From Gammaproteobacteria bacterium (lineage in GTDB: Bacteria; Pseudomonadota; Gammaproteobacteria; Poriferisulfidales; Poriferisulfidaceae): 9,397 nucleotides of DNA. Where the stretch lies: the NCBI GenBank assembly GCA_007571105.1, contig RKRZ01000018.1, positions 1 to 9,397 of the forward strand. Direction: 5' to 3'. Every line of letters starts with the position of its first letter. The first letter of the stretch is position 1. The notes under the pieces were generated by a model, which saw nothing but the letters and a program-made list of their open reading frames with translations, had not been told where the DNA came from and did not search any database. Shown here in pieces: positions 1 to 7,600 of the stretch. A program made the translations under genes and the position numbers.

Positions 1-185
1 GCATGAAGACGCAGATGCGGCGAGCGGATAAAAGTGGCGCGCGCGCGGTTCTAATTCTGGGCGAAGAGGAGCTCGAGCAAGGCAGTGTGGTGTTCAAGCC
101 GATGCAGGAAGAAGAACCCCAGCAGACACTGATGTTGGATAATACCTGTCCGACGCTTTCTGAATACTTTGCCGAGACGAGATGA
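1..185 (+). CDS. hisS: Histidyl-tRNA synthetase, C-terminal fragment (5' end outside window)
   Basis: This is the last 61 or so residues of histidyl-tRNA synthetase, the cytoplasmic class II enzyme that charges tRNA-His with histidine. The reading frame is open from the window edge (complete codons start at base 3) to a TGA at 183-185. The stretch QMRRADKSGAR followed by LILGEEELEQGSVVFKPM matches the end of the HisS anticodon-binding domain, where a basic helix leads into a strand ending in a LILGE-type motif. The catalytic domain with the class II motifs lies upstream of the window and cannot be checked. The methionine at base 3 is internal, not a start. The following gene begins 4 bases after the stop codon, and hisS - yfgM - bamB - der is a well-known gammaproteobacterial order, which supports the identification. 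Confidence 0.93.
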   Translation, partial: MKTQMRRADKSGARAVLILGEEELEQGSVVFKPMQEEEPQQTLMLDNTCPTLSEYFAETR

Positions 186-189
186 AATC

Positions 190-879
190 ATGGCGTTGAG
201 TCCTGAAGAACAGCAACAACTGGACGAGATCAAGGGCTGGTGGAAGAAAAACGGTCCGTCCATCATGCTGGGTGCCGGTTTGGCCGTGGCTGTCGTCGGC
301 GGCTACAAGGGCTGGGATTTCTGGCAGGAAAACCAGGCGCAGACTGCGGCAACGCTGTACCGCCATCATGGCGAATTTCTGGAGCAAGGCCAGAGGGTTG
401 AGGCCGGCGAGACGCTGGCGCGTCTGCAAAACGACTACAGTTCGACTTTCTATGCGGTGATGGCAAGCCTGATTTCGGCGCGTCAGCATCTGGAAGCCGG
501 CGAGCGCGATGATGCGGTTGCGGCGCTTCAATGGGCAAAGGATCATGCGAAGGATCCGGCTTTCACCTCTATGGCAGCCTTGCGCCTTGCTCGTTTGCAT
601 ATCGCGGCAGTGGAGTGGGAACAGGGACTTGCGTTATTGGACAATACGGAGATTGATGCCGCCTTCGCAGGAGTTGCGCACGAAATCCGGGGGGACTTGT
701 ATCGACTGGCCGGGCGCGTTGATGAGGCGCGCCATGAGTATGCATTGGCGCTTGAGAACGGCCAGGAACACGATTACTTGAAGCTGAAGATCTCGGATTT
801 GGGCGAAGAAGAATCTTTGCAGGAAGAATCGCCAAGAGAAGAAGCGTCCGCAGGCGCGGAATCCGGGCTTGCCAATTGA
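190..879 (+). CDS. yfgM: YfgM family ancillary SecYEG translocon subunit / periplasmic chaperone
   Basis: A 229-residue single-pass inner-membrane protein of the YfgM (TPR-like) family. In E. coli YfgM associates with the SecYEG translocon and the chaperone PpiD and helps hand over secreted proteins in the periplasm. A short cytoplasmic segment (residues 1-23) precedes one hydrophobic helix (about 24-42, rich in G, A and V). A helical periplasmic domain follows, with repeat-like segments at about 65-120 (ETLARLQ, VAALQWAKDHA) and 128-190 (ALRLARLHIA, EIRGDLYRLAGRVDEAR). The family core appears to end near LKLKISDLG (197-205), which lines up with the C terminus of the 206-residue E. coli protein. 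Residues 206-229 are an extra acidic tail. The ATG at 190 is preferred over the in-frame TTG at 169, which would overlap hisS and has no visible ribosome site. Identity rests on fold pattern and position between hisS and bamB. Confidence 0.88.
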   Translation: MALSPEEQQQLDEIKGWWKKNGPSIMLGAGLAVAVVGGYKGWDFWQENQAQTAATLYRHHGEFLEQGQRVEAGETLARLQNDYSSTFYAVMASLISARQHLEAGERDDAVAALQWAKDHAKDPAFTSMAALRLARLHIAAVEWEQGLALLDNTEIDAAFAGVAHEIRGDLYRLAGRVDEARHEYALALENGQEHDYLKLKISDLGEEESLQEESPREEASAGAESGLAN

Positions 880-895
880 TTGTTCGGGTGTTGTG

Positions 896-2122
896 ATGCA
901 AACATACAGGCATTTCATGCGCATGACGGCGCCGGTTTTGTTGGGCGTGCTGGGCCTTTCGGGGTGTGCCGGGGTGGATGTCCCGGACATCGAGGACCTG
1001 AATTTCTGGGGCGATGACAGTTCTCGCGTGGCCCCCTTGCAGTCGGTGGTCAACCGAGTCGCGCTGACCCCGATTTGGGAGCACAGAGTCGACAGTTATG
1101 AAGACGTCACCAGCCAGATCTTGCCCTATGTGGATGATGAGTCGGTTTTCCTGACCAGTCCTTCAGGGAAAGTGGTGGCTTTGCGCGTGGGTACCGGGCA
1201 AGTGGTCTGGGAGTCGGAGGTTGAAGGCCAGGTGCTGGCAGGAGTGGCGGCAGATTCGGCGCATGTTTATGTCGGAACATGGGAGCGCATGGTGTATGCC
1301 CTCGATCGTGCGACGGGTCAGATTGTCTGGAAACAGTTCATGCCGAGTGAAGTCCTCATGTTGGCATCCGTGAGCGAGGACGCCTTGGCGGTGCGCACGA
1401 ATGATGGGCGCATCAGCATGTTACGCTCCAGTGACGGCGAACTGCAGTGGAGCCATATCCACACCAGCCCGGCGCTGAGCCTTCGAGGCGCGGGAGAGCC
1501 GGTGGTTGATGGAGACCGGGTGATTTCAGGCTTTGACGACGGCCGACTGATTTCCTTTGATATTTCCGATGGCCGGCAACATTGGGATGCCCGCCTGGCC
1601 ATGGCAACCGGACGCAATGAGTTGGAGCGCATCGTGGATGTGGACGGCAAGGTATTTCTGGACGATGGGGTTGTCGATGCGGCCGCGCAATTGAGCGAAG
1701 TGGGAGCGATCGAGGTGACTGAAGGCCGCGTCCTGTGGACGCAAGATATCCGGGTGCAGAACGGTCCGGCGATTGATGAAGTGGCATTCTACGCCGTGGA
1801 TACGCGCGGTTCTGTTTGGGCGTTCAACCGCCGCACCGGCGCGCTGTATTGGAGGCAGGGCGCCTTGGCTTATCGGAATTTGAGTTCGCCCGCCATTGCC
1901 GGGCTTCATGCGATCGTGGTTGATTTTGAAGGGTACCTGCACTGGTTGCGAGTCACCGACGGCGCGATTGTGGCGCGTCATCCTTTGGGGTCTCCCTTGC
2001 AGGCGCCGCCGTTGGTGCATCTGGACCGGATTTATTTTCTGCACCAGAATGGTCGCTTTGCGGTCTACCAATACGTGCCGCTCAAGAGTGAATTGGACGA
2101 GTCGGCAGACACCGACGGTTGA
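896..2122 (+). CDS. bamB: Outer membrane assembly lipoprotein BamB
   Basis: A 408-residue lipoprotein subunit of the BAM complex, which inserts beta-barrel proteins into the outer membrane; BamB is a beta-propeller that docks on BamA POTRA domains from the periplasm. The N terminus is a lipoprotein signal: Arg-containing n-region, hydrophobic TAPVLLGVLG, then lipobox LSGC with lipidated Cys24. Ala at +2 favours outer-membrane sorting. The body shows repeated PQQ/propeller blade motifs ending in x-D/T-G-x-x-x-W: VALRVGTGQVVW (94-105), YALDRATGQIVW (134-145), SMLRSSDGELQW (174-185), SFDISDGRQHW (220-230), EGRVLW (276-281), AFNRRTGALYW (309-319) and WLRVTDGAIVA (350-360). Blade five (252-285) is degenerate. 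Start choice is uncertain: the ATG at 896 has GGGTG at 886-890, while the in-frame ATG at 917 (AGG at 908-910) also leaves a usable signal peptide. An in-frame TTG at 869 overlaps yfgM and is less likely. Confidence 0.93.
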   Translation: MQTYRHFMRMTAPVLLGVLGLSGCAGVDVPDIEDLNFWGDDSSRVAPLQSVVNRVALTPIWEHRVDSYEDVTSQILPYVDDESVFLTSPSGKVVALRVGTGQVVWESEVEGQVLAGVAADSAHVYVGTWERMVYALDRATGQIVWKQFMPSEVLMLASVSEDALAVRTNDGRISMLRSSDGELQWSHIHTSPALSLRGAGEPVVDGDRVISGFDDGRLISFDISDGRQHWDARLAMATGRNELERIVDVDGKVFLDDGVVDAAAQLSEVGAIEVTEGRVLWTQDIRVQNGPAIDEVAFYAVDTRGSVWAFNRRTGALYWRQGALAYRNLSSPAIAGLHAIVVDFEGYLHWLRVTDGAIVARHPLGSPLQAPPLVHLDRIYFLHQNGRFAVYQYVPLKSELDESADTDG

Positions 2123-2133
2123 ATCGTGGTTTT

Positions 2134-2137
2134 GAGG
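2134..2137 (+). promoter_or_regulatory. Ribosome binding site of der
   Basis: GAGG lies 7 bases before the ATG at 2145 in the 22-base gap after bamB. It supports that ATG as the start and indicates independent ribosome loading on der within the operon message. Confidence 0.65.
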
Positions 2138-2144
2138 CACTTCC

Positions 2145-3482
2145 ATGATTCCTGTCGTCGCCCTGATCGGCCGGCCAAACGTCGGTAAATCCACACTTTT
2201 CAACCGCCTGACAGGCAGCCGGGACGCGCTGGTTGCCGACACTCCCGGCGTGACCCGAGATCGCCGCTATCGCTTGGCGCATCACGAAGATAAGGCGTAT
2301 GTAGTGGTGGATACGGGGGGCATTACTTTGGCGCATACCGAACTGGAGCGTGAGTTGATGCACCAGACCGATCAAGCGGTTGCCGAAGCGGATGCGCTGG
2401 TGTTGGTGCTGGATGCACAAGAAGGCTGCCTTGCAGGAGATCAGGAACTGCATGCCCGCCTGCGCCGTTGCGACAAGCCGCTGGCGCTGGCAATCAATAA
2501 GGCGGAAGGCCGCGACAAAGAGTTGGTGGCAGCGGATTTTGCGGAATTGGGGGCTTCCGAGTTGTTTGCGATCAGCGCCAAACGTGGCTCCGGAGTCGCC
2601 GTCATGTTGGATTCAGTCATGGAGCCATTTGTGGAGGCGACGGCTCCTGAAGAGGAAGAGACACAGATTCGCGTTGCGGTAATCGGCCGTCCGAACGCCG
2701 GGAAATCCACTCTGATTAATCGCCTGTTGCGGGATGAGCGCTTGATCGTGTCTGCAGAACCGGGGACCACCCGCGATAGCATAGATGTCGACCTGGCCTA
2801 CTGTGGTCGCGCGTTGACACTGGTGGATACGGCAGGCATCCGGCGCAAGAGCCGGGTTACTCCCGGGAGTTTGGAAGCCTTCAGTGTGGCGCAGGCCTTG
2901 CGTTCTATCCATCGAGCTCAGGTCGCCATTGCCGTGATTGATGCAACGGAGGGCGCAGTGGAGCAGGATGCCGCGTTGATTGCGCTCGCGCTTGACTCCG
3001 GTCGGGCGGTGACGGTTGCCTTCAACAAATGTGACGCTTTGGAGGAAGCCGAGCAACGTTATGCACAGCAGCGTCTGAATCGCCGTCTTCGATTCGCCCC
3101 TTACCTACCGCTGGTGCGTACGTCGGGAGCCGAAGGCATGGGCACGAATCGCCTGTTGCGTGAAGTAGTGGCGCTGCATGATGCGGCGGCGCGGAGTTTT
3201 GCGACTCCGGAAATCAATAATTTTCTGACCCGCGCGATGCAAAAGAATCCACCGCCGCGTGTGCGCGGGCGGCGCATTCAGGTACGCTACGGACATCAAG
3301 GCGGCAATCACCCCTTGAAGCTGGTGTTGCACGGGACGCGGCTGGATATGCTCCCGGACGCCTACCGTCGCTATCTGGCCAACAGTTTCCGAGAGACCTG
3401 GCGGCTGCCTGGGGTGCCTGTTGAACTGGTTTGCCGTGCTTCGCCGCGCCGGGAGTCGGCCGCTCAACGCACTGGGCGTTGA
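2145..3482 (+). CDS. der: Tandem-GTPase ribosome assembly factor Der (EngA)
   Basis: Der, 445 residues, is an essential cytoplasmic GTPase that binds the 50S subunit and acts late in its maturation. It has two consecutive Era-like G domains and a C-terminal KH-like domain. G domain 1: P-loop GRPNVGKS (9-16), G2 region PGVTRD (34-39), DTGG (56-59), NKAE (118-121) and SAK (144-146). G domain 2: P-loop GRPNAGKS (181-188), PGTTRD (206-211), DTAG (228-231), NKCD (294-297) and SGAEG (327-331). The KH-like domain (about 345-435) contains NPPPRVRGRRIQVRYGHQGG, LHGTRLDMLPDAYRRYL and FRETW, typical of the family. The acidic linker between G domains is short (about 167-174) compared with E. coli Der (about 490 residues), and the long basic C-terminal tail is missing. 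The first G4 motif ends in Glu rather than Asp, a variant I recall from other proteobacterial Der proteins. The 3' end overlaps the convergent cysZ by 19 bases. Confidence 0.98.
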   Translation: MIPVVALIGRPNVGKSTLFNRLTGSRDALVADTPGVTRDRRYRLAHHEDKAYVVVDTGGITLAHTELERELMHQTDQAVAEADALVLVLDAQEGCLAGDQELHARLRRCDKPLALAINKAEGRDKELVAADFAELGASELFAISAKRGSGVAVMLDSVMEPFVEATAPEEEETQIRVAVIGRPNAGKSTLINRLLRDERLIVSAEPGTTRDSIDVDLAYCGRALTLVDTAGIRRKSRVTPGSLEAFSVAQALRSIHRAQVAIAVIDATEGAVEQDAALIALALDSGRAVTVAFNKCDALEEAEQRYAQQRLNRRLRFAPYLPLVRTSGAEGMGTNRLLREVVALHDAAARSFATPEINNFLTRAMQKNPPPRVRGRRIQVRYGHQGGNHPLKLVLHGTRLDMLPDAYRRYLANSFRETWRLPGVPVELVCRASPRRESAAQRTGR

Positions 3483-4195
3483 TCCAGATACAGGCGCGTG
3501 GCGGCGGCCGCGCCTGTCGGCACCGCGATCAGATTGAGGAATGGAATCAGTGTGAGCAGCGTTTGCGCGGTGCCAAAGCCCAGCATCAGCGAATGTTGCG
3601 CCCGAATGTTGCGGCGGATTCCCTTGAGCGAAATTCCAGCCTCGCTCATGGGATAATCCAGATATTCGAATGCGGCCCAATAAGCGTAGAAGTACAACAA
3701 TATCGGCGAGAACAGAATGCCAATGATCGGCAGCAAAAACAGGATGCCCAGCCCGATGATGCAACTCAGGTAGATCAGGAGTTTGATCATTTCGCGTGAG
3801 ATGGCGCCGACGCTGTCGGCGAGCAGGGACTGTTCTCGGGTCCGAATCGCCAGCGGCGCTTCGGCATCCTCCTTCATCAAGGCCCGGCACAGGCGCGCAT
3901 TGAAGGGTGAGGCGATCAGATTGGCGATTTGCACAAAGGTGAAGTAATAGATGATGACCGTTGTGAGAATTAGCAATGGCAGAAGCAGCCACTCAAGCCA
4001 TGCAAGCCACCAGGGCAGAATCCCTTCCGTCCACTCGGCAAAGTTGACGGCAATGAAGAACAGCGTCGAGGATAGGACCGCCGCGGTAATCAGGATTGGC
4101 ACCCAGGTCAGATGCCGATAGCGTCGCTTCGGCAGGATGCGCAACGCGCGCCAGGGATAACTGAAACCGATCAGGAAGTCGCCGAGCAGGTTCAT
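3464..4195 (-). CDS. cysZ: CysZ-family sulfate uptake membrane protein
   Basis: A 243-residue inner-membrane protein of the CysZ/EI24 family; in E. coli CysZ (253 residues) takes up sulfate for cysteine synthesis. Hydrophobic segments lie at about 30-50, 64-90, 137-172 (a long double segment) and 205-233, matching the CysZ mix of full and hemi-penetrating helices. Family-like stretches include QIANLIASPFNARL (89-102), YLDYPMSEAGISLKGIRR (178-195) and FGTAQTLLTLIPFLNLIAVP (207-226), close to E. coli segments IANWIAAPFN, YCDYPF and FTMIPLLNLFIMP. The start ATG overlaps the queF stop as ATGA (complement 4192-4195), implying translational coupling to queF. The 3' end overlaps der. No other cys gene is nearby, so sulfate as the substrate rests on family assignment alone. 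Confidence 0.88.
   Translation of the reverse strand: MNLLGDFLIGFSYPWRALRILPKRRYRHLTWVPILITAAVLSSTLFFIAVNFAEWTEGILPWWLAWLEWLLLPLLILTTVIIYYFTFVQIANLIASPFNARLCRALMKEDAEAPLAIRTREQSLLADSVGAISREMIKLLIYLSCIIGLGILFLLPIIGILFSPILLYFYAYWAAFEYLDYPMSEAGISLKGIRRNIRAQHSLMLGFGTAQTLLTLIPFLNLIAVPTGAAAATRLYLDQRPVR
3490..3517. terminator. GC-rich inverted repeat at the der/cysZ convergence (possible U-tract-less terminator)
   Basis: ACAGGCGCG (3490-3498) and its exact reverse complement CGCGCCTGT (3509-3517) flank a 10-base loop. The hairpin begins 8 bases after the last base of the der stop codon and lies inside the 3' end of cysZ on the other strand. No run of T follows on either strand, so it is not a textbook intrinsic terminator. 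It may slow polymerase, mark or protect a 3' end, or simply reflect GC-rich codons of cysZ. Confidence 0.3.
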
Positions 4196-4575
4196 GAGGG
4201 CTCGGAATCTGGCGTCCAGCCGGGCGCGCGATGCTCGACGGTGACCGTTGTGCTGATGCCTCCGCGCACGCGAAATGCTGCCGTCAGGCGGATGAAACGC
4301 GGCTGCAGGGCAGCCGCCAGGTGGGCGACGATCTCATTGCTGACCGTTTCGTGGAATGCGCGTTCATTACGAAACGACCAGACATACAATTTGAAGGATT
4401 TGAGTTCCACGCAGACCTGATCCGGAATGTATTCCAAAGTCAGCGCTGCGAAATCTGGTTGTCCGGTCAGCGGACACAAGCAGGTGAATTCAGGCACCTC
4501 CAAGCGAATGTTATAATCCCGTTCAGGTGCGGGATTGTCAAAAGTTTCAAGTTTTTTGGAAGGTTGCGTGCTCAT
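4192..4575 (-). CDS. queF: NADPH-dependent 7-cyano-7-deazaguanine reductase QueF (single-domain type)
   Basis: QueF, 127 residues, reduces the nitrile of preQ0 to the aminomethyl group of preQ1 using NADPH, in the queuosine tRNA-modification pathway in the cytoplasm. It has the short tunnelling-fold form seen in Bacillus, not the two-domain E. coli type. Visible motifs: FTCLCPLTGQPDFA (30-43) with the likely nucleophile Cys34, which forms the thioimide, and the proton-donor Asp41 seven residues later; the QueF signature ELKSFKLY (57-64); and FHE (74-76), where His75 and Glu76 fall at the same spacing from Cys34 as the substrate-binding His and Glu of the Bacillus enzyme. Residues 106-118 form the closing strand. 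It is the first gene of a two-gene unit with cysZ, divergent from smc across 73 bases. No preQ1 riboswitch signature is visible in its leader, and its ribosome site is weak. Confidence 0.96.
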   Translation of the reverse strand: MSTQPSKKLETFDNPAPERDYNIRLEVPEFTCLCPLTGQPDFAALTLEYIPDQVCVELKSFKLYVWSFRNERAFHETVSNEIVAHLAAALQPRFIRLTAAFRVRGGISTTVTVEHRAPGWTPDSEPS

Positions 4576-4603
4576 GACGGGTGCCCAATCTCGTTCCGCG
4601 TGC

Positions 4604-4628
4604 CGGTTCGAGTTCTTCGGTTCGGATT
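4604..4628 (+). repeat. Short direct repeat in the queF-smc divergent region
   Basis: CGGTTCG occurs at 4604-4610 and again at 4618-4624. Extended to 11 bases (CGGTTCGAGTT and CGGTTCGGATT) the copies differ at two positions, with a 14-base period. It sits just upstream of the AT-rich -10-like sequence facing smc, and in the queF leader on the other strand, so it could be a regulator site. The repeat is short and may be chance. Confidence 0.3.
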
Positions 4629-4636
4629 AATATAAC
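4628..4636 (+). promoter_or_regulatory. Candidate -10 element for smc-zipA-ligA
   Basis: TAATATAAC contains two overlapping -10-like hexamers, TAATAT (4628-4633) and TATAAC (4631-4636), in the only AT-rich island of the gap. No good -35 is visible; TTCGAG at 4607-4612 is 18 bases from TATAAC but matches TTGACA at only two positions. Initiation about 7 bases downstream would give a leader of roughly 5-9 bases before the smc ATG at 4649. Confidence 0.4.
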
Positions 4637-4637
4637 A
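4629..4637 (-). promoter_or_regulatory. Candidate extended -10 element for queF-cysZ
   Basis: On the minus strand these bases read TGTTATATT, an extended -10 (TG-n-TATATT). The TG dinucleotide can compensate for the absence of a recognisable -35, which would fall in the first codons of smc. It would start transcription about 45 bases upstream of queF. It shares its bases with the -10-like sequence facing smc. Confidence 0.4.
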
Positions 4638-4648
4638 CCGAGACCGTC

Positions 4649-7600
4649 ATGCGTCTTTCCAGCCTGCAGCTCTCTGGTTTCAAGTCCTTTGTTGGTCCTT
4701 TACGGATCGATTTTCCGACCCGCCTGACCGGGGTCGTCGGCCCCAACGGCTGCGGCAAATCCAACGTCATCGATGCGGTGCGCTGGGTGCTCGGCGAAAG
4801 TTCACGCAACATCCGCGGCGAAAGCCTGGGCGACATTATTTTTGACGGTTCCAGCGCCACGGCGCCGCTCGATCAGGCCTCCGTCGAGATGGTCCTCAAC
4901 AACGAGGAAGGGCGCATTGGCGGGGAATATGCGGGCTTCTCGGAAATCAAATTGCGTCGCGAAGTGAATCGCGATGCCGAACATCAATCCCGCTACTACA
5001 TCAACGGCACGCGCGCCCGGCGCAAGGATGTGTCGGAAATGTTTCAGGGGACCGGGCTGGGCCGCGGCAATTACGCCATCATCGCCCAGGGCATGGTGCA
5101 GGGCCTGATTGAGGCGAAGCCGGAGGATATGCGGAAATATATCGAGGAGGCGGCCGGCATTTCCCTGTATCGTGAGCGCCGGCGGGAAACCGAGAACAAG
5201 ATCAATCGCACCGAAGAGAATCTCGAACAGTCACGCAATATCCTGGCGGAGTACGAACAACGCTTGAAACATCTGGCGCGACAGAAGAAACAGGCGGAGC
5301 AATACCAGAAGCTATGCCAGGACCTTCGGGAACGCGAAAGTGAGTGGGTCAGTCTGAAATTGCAGGTGCGCGAGGCGGAATGGGAGGCTGTAAATCGGGA
5401 GCACGCGGCAATTGAAGAAGAGCGAGTGACCAAGCAGGCGCACTTCGAAGAACTGGAGGCCTCTCGCGAAGCGCAGCGGGTGAAGGCGGACGAAGTCGTC
5501 AACGTAATGAACGCGGAGCAGGCGGATTTCTATCAATTGCAGGCAGACTGCGGAGAATGCGAGCGTCTGCAGGAAGAGATCAAGAACTATGTGACGCGCA
5601 TAGAGGTGTCCCGGGAGAGTCTGGGCACCCTGCGCAAGTCGCAAGAGGGGTTGCAGGCTCAGTTGGATCAGGCGACGGCGCAGCGCACGCAGATGAAAGA
5701 GCAGGCAGATTCTCTGGAGGAGGAGCGTCGAGAACGGGAGCGGGGGCGGGAGGAAATTGGCAACCAGCGAACGGCAGCACGAGAGACGTGTGCGACGGAA
5801 GAAGCACGTCAGCGCCAATACGAGGACGAATTACGCCATCTGCAGGGTGCGGGTGAGGAGTCGGATCGCGAAAAAGACGCACAGGACCGTCTAGGCGATG
5901 AATTGCAAGAAGCCGAAGCGCGTCGCAACCGCAGTCGGCAGCAATTGGAAGAGAACGAGGAGCAGGCGCAGCAGGCGCAACGGCAACGCGATGTGCAAGT
6001 GCAGGCGCATCAGCAACTCCAGGAGAAGCGGATGGAGGTCCGCGCGCGTCTGGCCTCGCTGGAGGCCATGCAGCAGTCGGAACTGGCTGCCGATGCCGAA
6101 GCACATGGCCACGCGCTTGAATCGATGCAGTTGAAGGGCACTCGACTTGCCGATCAAATTGAGGTGGAGGCCGGTTGGGAGTTTGCGGTGGAGACCGCGT
6201 TGGCGGAACGTTTGGGCGCATTCTGCGTGGACCGATTGCCTGAGAAGATCGAAGATGCACGGATTTCCGGCACCACGGCCTTGTTGTTACTGGAGCCGTC
6301 TCGGGGGGAGCCGGCGGAAGGGCTGCAGCCGTTGCTGGTACAGCGGATCAAGCGACCTCGGGCATTGGCGTCTTTGCTGGCTGGCGTTCTGACGGCAGAT
6401 ACGATCGAGGAAGCTTATGCGCTTCAGAGTTCTCTGCAGCCCCACCAATCTGTCATCACGCAAAGCGGGCTCTGGTTAGGTCCGGATTGGGTCCGCGTGC
6501 CGGCTACAGAAAGTCGTGCCGAAGGCGTTCTTGAGCGTCAGCGGGAAATTGACTCTCTCGGCGTCCGCGTCGAACAGTTGGATGCCGAGCTTCTGGAGTG
6601 TGAGCGCCAGCGCGATGCGGCCAAGCGGGAAGTTGCGCAGGCGGAAGAACGTCGAGGCGCTTTGCAGAAGGAATACGATGAGGCCTTTGCTGCCTTCGCG
6701 CACGTCAGCGCCCGCGCGCAGAGCGCCGAAGGTCAGGCCCATCGCAAGGAAGACTTGCAGCGCAAGCTTGAGGAATCACAAAGGGAGTTGAAGGAAGCGC
6801 AAGCGCGCCTGAATGAATTGGAGCCGAAATGGCAGCAGTTGGATGAAGACTACAAGCGCTTGTCGCAAGCGTGCGATGAGGCCCAACAGAAACAACAGGC
6901 GCAGGCCGATCAGTGCGGCAACATTCAGGCGCAATTGAGTGTGGCGCAAGCCCAGATCGAAAGCACGGAGTCGAGTCTCAACGTGGATGAGGAAGCGCGG
7001 CAGTCCCGGCTTGAGCGAATTCGGGTGTTGCTGGGGGGCGAGGCTGAACTGACGCCGGAAGAGCAGGAGCAGCGGCTGCAAGCCAAGCGCAAGCAGTTGG
7101 ACGAAATGAAAGGGCGCATGCAAGAGGCGAAGCAAACCGCCGACGCTCTACGAGAGGAACAGACAACTTTGGATGCCCAGCTTGCAAAGGCGCGTCAGGA
7201 GGCGGACGAAACCCGAGAACGGATGCACGAGAAGGATTTGTCGCGTCAAAGCATCCGTGATGCCTGTGAGCAATTGCGCGGCCAACTCCGGGAAGGAGGA
7301 CGCGAGGCGCAAGAAGTGCTGGCGGCGTTGCCGGAGGATGCAACGGTGGAGGTTTGGGAAGAGCAGGTCGAACGCCTGCAGACCCGTCTGGAGCGCATGC
7401 CACCGATTAATGCCGCGGCCATCAGCGAACACGAAGAAGTGTCGGAGCAGGTGGAGGAATTGAAGCAGCGCCATGCAGATATTGAGAGCGCACTGCAAAA
7501 ACTCCAGGACGCGATTGCACGAATCGACCGCGAGACGCGAGAGCGGTTTCGACGCACCTACGAGGAAGTCAACACCAACCTGCGCCGTACGTTCCCGCGC

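Noticed and set aside
169..189. TTG start for yfgM overlapping the hisS end
   Set aside because: No ribosome site precedes it, and the seven added residues do not resemble the family N terminus; the ATG at 190 fits better.
1526..2242. 238-codon open frame antisense to bamB and the start of der
   Set aside because: Shadow of bamB; no family motif or ribosome site, and it would run through the der start region.
2496..2507. Der first G domain has NKAE in place of NKxD at the guanine-specificity motif
   Set aside because: It looked like a loss of a key Asp, but NKAE is a variant I recall in Der proteins of several proteobacteria. The second domain has normal NKCD and all other GTPase motifs are intact, so it is noted only in the gene entry.
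3105..3992. 295-codon open frame on the minus strand across the ends of der and cysZ
   Set aside because: It is a shadow of the der and cysZ codons in another frame. The product is rich in Arg, His, Pro and Gln, with no recognisable domain, while both real genes carry family motifs throughout.
4471..4484. Second cysteine (Cys32) beside the QueF nucleophile Cys34
   Set aside because: Position and spacing to Asp41 identify Cys34 as catalytic. A Cys two residues earlier is not, as far as I recall, rare in this family and does not alone suggest a redox switch.
4576..4622. Possible preQ1 riboswitch in the queF leader
   Set aside because: The minus-strand leader is only about 45 bases and lacks the C-rich loop and A-rich tail of the preQ1-I pseudoknot. 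No class-II-like arrangement was seen either.
5580..6260. 226-codon Pro/Arg-rich antisense frame inside smc
   Set aside because: It mirrors the repetitive coiled-coil codons of smc. High Pro, Ala and Arg content is typical of antisense reading of Glu/Gln/Arg-rich helices.
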